From assembly GCA_032622095.1 (NCBI GenBank), contig CP136063.1, forward strand, positions 75,373,980 to 75,437,979: 64,000 nt of DNA, given 5' to 3'. Of this stretch, positions 57,396-64,000 are shown piece by piece (positions within the stretch are counted from its first letter, which is position 1; each line of letters begins with the position of its first letter). This DNA comes from Siphonodentalium dalli. Taxonomy: Eukaryota > Mollusca > Scaphopoda > Gadilida > Siphonodentaliidae. Position numbers and translations under genes: made by a program. The notes beneath the pieces are model-generated. The model saw only the letters and a list, made by a program, of their open reading frames with translations, had not been told where the DNA came from and did no database searches.

Positions 57396-59084
57396 ATCCA
57401 TCCATCTGTCTGTACAACCATCCGTCTGTCTGTACAGCCATCTGTCTGTACAACCATCCGTCTACCTATCCACCCATCTGTCTGCCTGTCCATCCATCTG
57501 TCTGTACAACCATCCGTCTGCCTATCCACCCATCTGTCTGCCTGTCCATCCATCTGTCTGTACAACCATCCGTCTGCCTATCCACCCATCATCTGTCTGC
57601 CTGTCCATACATCTGTCTGTACAACCATCCGTCTAACTATCCACCCATCTGTCTGCCTGTCCATCCATCTGTCTGTACAACCATCCGTCTGCATATCCAC
57701 CCATCTGTCTGCCTGTCCATCCATCTGTCTGTACAACCATCCGTCTGCCTATCCACCCATCTGTCTGCCTGTCCATCCATCTGTCTGTACAACCATCCGT
57801 CTGCCTATCCACCCATCTGTCTGCCTGTCCATCCATCTGTCTGCCTGTCGATCCATCTGTCTATATGTACTACCATCTCTCTGCCTGTACATCCAACCAT
57901 CTGCCTGCACATCCATCCGTCTGTCTATCCACCCATCTGCCTACCTGTGAAACCACCCATCTGTCTATCTGTCCACCCATCCGTCTGTCTATCCACCCAT
58001 TTGTCTGCCTGTCCATCCATCTGTCTGTACAACCATCCGTCTGCCTATCCACCCATCTGTCTGCCTGTCCATCCATCTGTCTGTACAACCATCCGTCTGC
58101 CTATCCACCCATCTGTCTGCCTGTCCATCCATCTGTCTGTACAACCATCTGTCTGCCTATCCACCCATCTGTCTGCCTGTTCATCCATCTGTCTGTACAA
58201 CCATCCGTCTGCCTATCCACCCATCTGTCTGCCTGTCCATCCATCTGTCTGTACAACCATCCGTCTGCCTATCCACCCATATGTCTGCCTGTCCATCCAT
58301 CTGTCTGCCTGTCGATCCATCTGTCTATATGTACTACCATCTCTATGCCTGTACATCCAACCATCTGCCTGCACATCCATCCGTCTGTCTATCCACCCAT
58401 CTGCCTACCTGTGAAACCACCCATCTGTCTATCTGTCCACCCATCCATCTTTCAGTCTGTTCATCCATCTGCCTGCTTGTACATCCATCCGTCTGTCCAT
58501 CCATCTGTCTGCCTTGCCATCCATCCATCCATCTGTCTGTCCACCCATCTGCCTGTCTGTCCACCAATCCATCGTTCAGTCTGTCCACCCTTCTGCCTGC
58601 CTGTACATCCATCCATCTGTCTGTCCACCCATCTGTATGTCTGTCCATCCATCCATCTGTCTGTCCACCCATATGTCTGCCTGTCCACCCATCTGTCTTC
58701 CTGTTCACCCATCTGTCTGCATGTCCATCTACCCATCCATCTGCCTGTACACCCATCCATATGTCCACCCATCTGTATGTCTGTCCATCCATCCATCTGT
58801 CTGTCCACCCATATGTCTGCCTGTCCACCCATCTGTCTTCCTGTTCACCCATCTGTCTGCATGTCCATCTACCCATCCATCTGCCTGTCCATCCATCTAT
58901 CTGTCTGTCAACCCATTTGTCTGACTGTACATCCATCCGTCTTGCCTGTCCTTCCATCTGTCTGTCTGCACCTACATCCGTCCATCTGTCTGTCTGTACA
59001 TCCATCTGTCTGCCTGTCCATTCATTCATCTGTCTGTCCACCCATCCATCTGCCTGTACTTCCATCCGTCTGTCTGTCCTCCGA
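57396..59084. repeat. CCATCTGTCTGC-type microsatellite/minisatellite
   Basis: Locally a 56-bp unit (CTGTCTGTACAACCATCCGT, then CTGCCTATCCACCCATCTGT, then CTGCCTGTCCATCCAT), later simple CCAT/CTGT mixtures. A 464-bp block around CTATATGTACTACCATCTCT is duplicated (57861 and 58325). Long Pro/Ser/Cys/His-rich open frames in all registers are repeat artefacts. Confidence 0.92.
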
Positions 59085-59126
59085 TCCCCTCAGCAGTAGA
59101 AGGCTGCTTGGTTCAGTGGTCTCATA
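59085..59126 (+). pseudogene. Decayed duplicate of the 3' end of exon e
   Basis: Matches 57345-57386 at 35 of 42 positions by eye (CTCAGCAGTAGAAGGCTGCT versus CTCAGCAGGAGAAGGCTGCG). GAG has become TAG in frame and no GT donor follows, so it cannot act as the exon. Confidence 0.85.
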
Positions 59127-59397
59127 ATATTAGGGCAGTAATGATTCATTGTATCGTGTCATGGCGGACAGTGAAGTAAAACTGAAGTGGGCAGACTCGG
59201 TTGTCGGCTTTGGTCATTGACTAAAGGTGATTATGAGCAAATTTATTGTTGTAAATGGTGAATTTATTTGGAAATGCATAGGATGAAAGTAAAATCTATT
59301 GTTTTTGAGTGGATACGGAAAATTATTTTAAGAGTGGCCGAGACAAATCGTTTTTTCATCTATTTATATATTCAAATATTTATGTGTATAATTTCAG

Positions 59398-59480
59398 TGT
59401 ATAGAGAACCTGCACTACAGCGATCTGCTCAATAGCTCCATGAGTGAATCATCCTCAGTAACCATGCCACAATCCGTGAG
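59398..59480 (+). CDS. RASGRF: RasGRF exon f: post-PH linker toward the REM domain
   Basis: 83 nt, starts in phase 0 and leaves two bases (AG). Acceptor AATTTCAG, donor GTATGC. It encodes CIENLHYSDLLNSSMSESSS and VTMPQSVR. The pattern C(I/V)(E/D)N followed by ...VT(V/M)PQ corresponds to the vertebrate segment after the PH helix, which leads into the Ras-exchanger motif (REM) domain. The next exon is not present before 64000, where only repeats and unassigned sequence are seen. Confidence rests on exact phase continuity with exon e and the conserved ends; the middle is not conserved. Confidence 0.88.
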
Positions 59481-59723
59481 GTATGCTTTAACAAACATAA
59501 CAGTCATATGTTCTCTGTCGTAAATCCCTAAATTTATCAGGTTTCGGCACCTGTGAGTTCAATTTCTGAATTTATCCAACATATTACTTTTGCCTTTTCA
59601 ACTTAACATGTTAAGTGCCACCCATTATTCAACAAAATGTGTTATGTACAAGGTATCTTCTTATAGTAAACGATAAATCATTTTCTAAAAACCACATCGC
59701 CTGAATACTTCAGCAATATCACA

Positions 59724-60182
59724 CAAGCCTGAGTTTTGTGAGCCTGTCATTTGCAGAATGAGGTCCCCAGAGTGTGAATTTAGTGACTATATCCCGCATA
59801 GCAGGCAAGCATCACCAAATTCACCCTCTGGGGAACTCATTCTGCATGGCCTCATGTGCTATGGGAGACATAGACTCAGATTGAAGTTCCCAAATGGTGA
59901 ATATTATGATGAACACCCATTGGGAACCTTGATTATGCAATGCGTCATCTGCCAATTTGGGCATATAGAGAAACTAAACTAAAAAAGAAATAGAATCTAT
60001 GTGAAGAAGTTTCTATAGAAATTTTATAATAATTTTTTTTTTTAGAGAAGATGAGGCCTAAGCAGGATTAGGTCCCCAGAGGGTGAATTTAGTGATGCTA
60101 GCCCTCTATAAGGGATAGCATCACTAAATTCACCCTCTGGGGACCTCATTCTGCAAATGACAGGCACACTAAACTCAGGCTT
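59724..60182. mobile_element. FB-2 foldback element, long form, complete
   Basis: CAAGCCTGAGTTTTGTGAGC to CACACTAAACTCAGGCTTG, both palindromes and the full spacer. It is inserted 243 bp after exon f. Confidence 0.88.
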
Positions 60183-60440
60183 GATATCGCAGTGTGCCTG
60201 AACCATGAATTAGTTTTCAGTAAGGTTACGTAAAGTACAATTCCCATTTCTCAGACCTGCACTCGTGGTTCCGAAACCTCAGGTGTACAAGCTTCTTATT
60301 CACAGATCTCTTCCCAATTCAAATTTCCGAGTCATTACTATAATTGGTAACATGTTCAAACATGTGTTAAACACGTCATGTATTGCGGAAACTCAGTAAA
60401 AATATGTTAATGAGACTTTGTTTGATTATTTTTGATGAAA

Positions 60441-60657
60441 TACAGTAATGCTCTTAATAATCGACTCCTTAACCACAGCAGAATTATGGGAAATTTTTCA
60501 GGATTTAGTTGGAAATATGGCTTGTTGCCATTCATCGGAAAGCTCTCACTGAAAGCTTTCCGATGAATGGCAACAAGCCATATTTCCGACTAAATCCTGA
60601 AAAGCTATCCCTAATTCTGCTGTGATTAAGGAGTCGATTATTTAGGGCATTACTGTA
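60441..60657. mobile_element. FB-1 foldback MITE, full length
   Basis: TACAGTAATGCTCTTAATAA to GGGCATTACTGTA, centre CTCACTGAAAG. Confidence 0.9.
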
Positions 60658-60973
60658 GTGTCGTTCTAAACATGTATGGAATTTATCCTGGTCAGTTGGT
60701 GGTAGTTTACCTACAAAAAATTATTATTTTTCTTTTGACTCAAATATATCCAGTGCATCACCGGAGTGTTCGTTTTTTAGGAGAGCTGTTACTCCTTCAT
60801 CCAAGTTTCCTTCAATGTAAACCAGCAGTGAAATCGGTAGAGATAATACTGGTTTACATCGAAGTGCGGTTGACTTTCTCTTCTATAGCGGAAGTTAAAG
60901 GGGTACTGTACACTAAATAATTCCATTTATGGGACCATCTCCTTTTTCACTCAACAGAATATATGTATAACAA

Positions 60974-61178
60974 ATGAATGAATTTGAGTCATGGATTAGT
61001 GAAAAATACACTAATATGCTCTCTGAATGATGCAAACAAGATGGTAATTATAATTAAAATGAGTTTATGACTCGACTCATTAACTCAATTTCATTGTAAT
61101 TACCATGTTAATTGTTTTCATCGGTCATAGAGCACAGGAGTGTATTTTGCACTAACCCATGGCTCAAATTCATTCAAT
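60974..61178. mobile_element. Foldback element, ~205 bp
   Basis: GAATGAATTTGAGTCATGGA at the left against the inverse CCATGGCTCAAATTCATTC at the right. Inner arms GATGGTAATTATAATTAAAA / its complement around GACTCGACTC. Confidence 0.8.
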
Positions 61179-61282
61179 CCCATCCACAAATTTAGTCAAA
61201 CTTGTCTGTTGATACGAAGGATGAAAAATTCAAGGGTGTCTACCAAGGGGATTTCTGTGACCGGTATTTTTTACTTGCAAAC

Positions 61283-61396
61283 AAGCCTTGAAATAGGGTG
61301 TCTGTCATTTGCAGAATGAGGTCCCCAGAGGGTGAATTTAGTGATGCTACCCCGCATAGCGGGCTAGCATCACCAAATTCACCCTCTGGGAACCTG
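61283..61396. mobile_element. FB-2 fragment
   Basis: CAAGCCTTGAAATAGGGTGT and a complete first palindrome, ending at GGGAACCTGGTGCTG. Confidence 0.83.
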
Positions 61397-61672
61397 GTGC
61401 TGCTATCTCTTATCGCCATATGGCATACCAAGTCTTCTCAGTCCCCAAAAGCTTCGAATATCAGTTGGGATAATGCTGTTTTCGACCGGGTGCCGCCCCG
61501 TTGCTCTTCTATAACGGATTCATTCATTTAAAAGACATACTACATGTAAATGTGGAGCCCGGGCATTCATGTAAACCCCTGAATGTGATTGATCACCTGA
61601 CATGTCCGCCATTAATCTTTCTTTAAAATTATCATATAACATGATAGAAAAAGGTATAGTGATGATATGATC

Positions 61673-62062
61673 TTTAACCCTTTACCCAACAGAAGGGCCC
61701 TGTGCCAATGCATTCTCTTATATATGCAAGTCGACCATAGGTCGCCTCGCATATATAAGAGAATGCATTGGCTTAACACATTAAAAATTATAAAATTGTT
61801 AAAGAATGTAAGAAAAAAGGTAAAAAGTGTTAAAAAAAGATTTTTTTTAGGCCAATGCATTCTCTTATATATGCGAGGCGACCTATGGTCGACTCGCATA
61901 TATAAGAGAATGCATTGGCACAGGGCATAACTATAACCATCACAATGTGGTCAATGAGCCGGTTCTAATGATATCCATATTTGTATGGTTTTATTGAGAC
62001 AGACCGAAGATATTTTAGGCTGTTGAAGCTTTATTTGGCCGGTTTGTTGGGTAAAGGGTTAA
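61673..62062 (-). mobile_element. PB-2 MITE, complete, two cores
   Basis: TTAACCCTTTACCCAACAGA to GGTTTGTTGGGTAAAGGGTT plus AA. Almost identical in layout to 40887-41275. Confidence 0.92.
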
Positions 62063-62540
62063 TGTATTGTTTACATGCTTTTACTGATAGCGGGACAAAT
62101 CAAAATTCTCTGGAAAACTATGCTTTGTTTACTTTTATATCTCGTTGCTTTGACATTTAAGGGACCTCTGATGTATGCAATGTTTGATTTCATCATGTAT
62201 GGGAAAGGCTGCCCTCTATGTTCCTTTACATATACAAGTAATATTATTCCTGCCCATGATTCTGGGCGCAACTTGACTCAGTAAAAAAAACGGCATATTC
62301 CCAACCAATATCCCAAGCTGTTGTGGACCGAGAATACTTGGAAGATTTGGCAAACAAAAACACATTGATATCCACTTTTAGTGATCATATTTTATTTTGT
62401 CTTAAGATTTGACAAGAACCTTTACTAAAGCAAAGCCATTGTATCAACATACATTCATTGATGTCCTTTCGGATATTCTCATTGATTTGAAGAAATAAAC
62501 CAGTATCCATAGCTATGCGATGTGAAAATTATACATGACA

Positions 62541-62757
62541 TACAGTAATTCCCTAAATAATCGACTACTTAACCTCAGCAGAATTATGGGTAATTTTTCA
62601 GGATTTAGTCGGAAATATGACTTTTCGTCATTCATCGGAAAGCTCTCACTGAGAGCTTTCCGATGAATGGCAACAAGCCATATTTCCAACTAAATCCTGA
62701 AAAATTACCCATAATTCTGCTGTGGGTAAGGAGTTGATTATTTAGGGCATTACTGTA
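62541..62757. mobile_element. FB-1 foldback MITE, full length
   Basis: TACAGTAATTCCCTAAATAA to GGGCATTACTGTA. The left arm has GACTTTTCGTCATTC in place of GGCTTGTTGCCATTC. Confidence 0.9.
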
Positions 62758-62864
62758 TGTCCCCTTATAGTGGACATCCTTTGCAATTCCCATCCCTACT
62801 TTGGCGTTCTGAGATGAAGTATAAGGCTTTATGAAATATCGTAGGTATTACTAACTAGGAGATC

Positions 62865-63303
62865 TTAACCCTTTGAGTGCCATGGGCCGATCTCATCGGC
62901 CCTAATTTACGTTCTGTAAAATCGGCCATAAAAAAAAAAAAAATTATATATATTTTTTTTTTTGGTTGAATTTTTTTTAGTATGCTTTAATAAGCATGCT
63001 ATAGGGCATGTTATAACTCAAAACTATCACCAAGTATTCATAGTAATAATTTTGATGCCCATGAAAAACCAAAGATTCCCTGGCCCTAAACCTACAAAAT
63101 AAGCCTGTTAAAGAATATAAAAAACAATTATTAAAATTGTAAAAAATTGTAAAAAATAATAACAAATGATGAAAAATTGTTAGGCCAATGCATTCTCTTA
63201 TATATGCGAGGCGACCTATGGTCGACTCGCATATATAAGAGAATGCATTGGCACCGGGTATATGGGTTGATACAAAAAATCGGACCTGGCACTGAAAGGG
63301 TTA
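62865..63303 (-). mobile_element. PB-1 MITE with internal expansion
   Basis: TTAACCCTTTGAGTGCCATG to GGCACTGAAAGGGTTAA. The GGCCGATCTCATCGGCCCTA segment is followed by A/T runs and ~150 bp of extra DNA (GCATGTTATAACTCAAAACT) before CCCTAAACCTACAAAATAAG and one core. Confidence 0.88.
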
Positions 63304-63753
63304 ATTGTTTAGATAGTTGATATATATCTGTAGATTCAGGACAGCTCTATATTTTGTGTGGTATGAAACACTGTTGATGGAAGTGGATGATATTGTCTTT
63401 TTGAATTACCGCAATATAATAATTACAATATTTTATATTATTTTGTGGGAATTATCTTGATGCTATTCTCCATATATCTACCAGCCCTCTATTTATATTC
63501 CCTACCCTTTATTCTTACTTTATCATTTCTGCATTGCTGTGTTTCCTTGATGTTGCATTCCCTTAATTTGGTATCTCGGAATTACCAGTCCTTCACAGTG
63601 TGGCATCTTGAAACTTCATTCTATCCTATGACTACCTGCTTAGCGGAATGTGTATGTCCTGTTAGCTGTCCTATCTGTTTATATAACCATTAATATTTGT
63701 CCATTAGGCCATACTAAGTTAAATTTCCCGTTTCTCATGCCAAAACACTTATG

Positions 63754-63809
63754 GTAAGGTTTGATGAGGGACCTTTGGTGGCCCTAAACCAATATAACTT
63801 AGCCGTTTA
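63754..63809 (+). repeat. Fragment of the TCGAGTTTT HT subfamily
   Basis: GGTTTGATGAGGGACCTTTG and ATATAACTTAGCCGTTTATT resemble 12268-12335. Confidence 0.6.
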
Positions 63810-64000
63810 TTAACCCTTTACCCAACAAACCGGCCAAAACCGGCTAAATAAAGCTTCAACAGCCTAAAATATCTTCGGTCTGTCTCAATAGAACCATACA
63901 CATATGGATATCATTGGAACCGGCTCCTTGACCACATTGTGATAGTTACAGTTATGCCCTGTGCCAATGCATTCTCTTATATATGCGAGTCGACCATAGG
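63810..64000 (+). mobile_element. PB-2 MITE, cut by the window end
   Basis: TTAACCCTTTACCCAACAAA, the ACCATACACATATGGATATC flank and the first half of the first core. Confidence 0.9.

Noticed and set aside
57300-59127. Long Pro/Ser/Cys/His-rich open frames (up to 420 codons plus, 240 codons minus) in the CCAT/CTGT region
   Set aside because: Open in several registers on both strands because the repeat lacks stop codons; unit is a microsatellite, no domain, and it starts at an intron donor.

Overview
This is animal nuclear DNA, AT-rich, intron-rich and crowded with repeats. One protein-coding gene is recognisable. Six exons on the plus strand encode the end of the Dbl-homology (DH) domain and the following PH domain of a Ras guanine-nucleotide-releasing factor (RASGRF1/2 orthologue). 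They carry canonical splice sites and fit together in a continuous reading frame. Several repeat families look like those of molluscs, especially bivalves (hairpin-headed tandem-repeat elements with GTCC runs, elements starting ATACCCCCC, GACA-tailed elements). A lophotrochozoan, probably a bivalve, is therefore my best guess; this is inference, not proof.

Layout. 1-5157: upstream intron holding a 1.8-kb minisatellite between inverted repeats, diverged CCATNTT-rich repeats and foldback elements. 5158-5268 and 6798-6915: the two DH exons. 6916-39724: a 32.8-kb intron built largely of nested mobile elements. 39725-39882, 45500-45581 and 57178-57389: PH-domain exons. 59398-59480: linker exon after the PH domain. 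The REM and CDC25 (RasGEF) exons must lie beyond 64000, and the first part of the protein lies before 1. The six exons total 764 nt.

Repeat families named here: FB-1, a ~215-bp near-perfect foldback MITE starting TACAGTAATGCCC, with TA target sites (Tc1/mariner-like). PB-1 and PB-2, MITEs starting TTAACCCTTT with TTAA target sites (piggyBac-like), wrapped around a shared ~64-bp palindrome with ends GCCAATGCATTC. FB-2, palindromic elements with CAAGCC ends and the block GCAGAATGAGGTCCCCAGAG. FB-3, ~165-bp foldbacks. HT, 'hairpin head + GTCC run + 120-180-bp tandem monomers' elements, in several subfamilies. There are also remnants of Tigger/pogo and hAT-like transposons and a 1.95-kb element with convergent open frames.

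The largest single structure is a 6.5-kb tandem array (50552-57143) in the intron between PH exons. It has a higher-order period of exactly 1777 bp (eleven monomers: eight of 164 and three of 155 bp). Next to it, a CCAT/CTGT microsatellite starts immediately behind a splice donor and ends in a decayed copy of the same exon's 3' end. I see no tRNA, rRNA, CRISPR or prokaryotic feature, and no intact transposase or reverse transcriptase.
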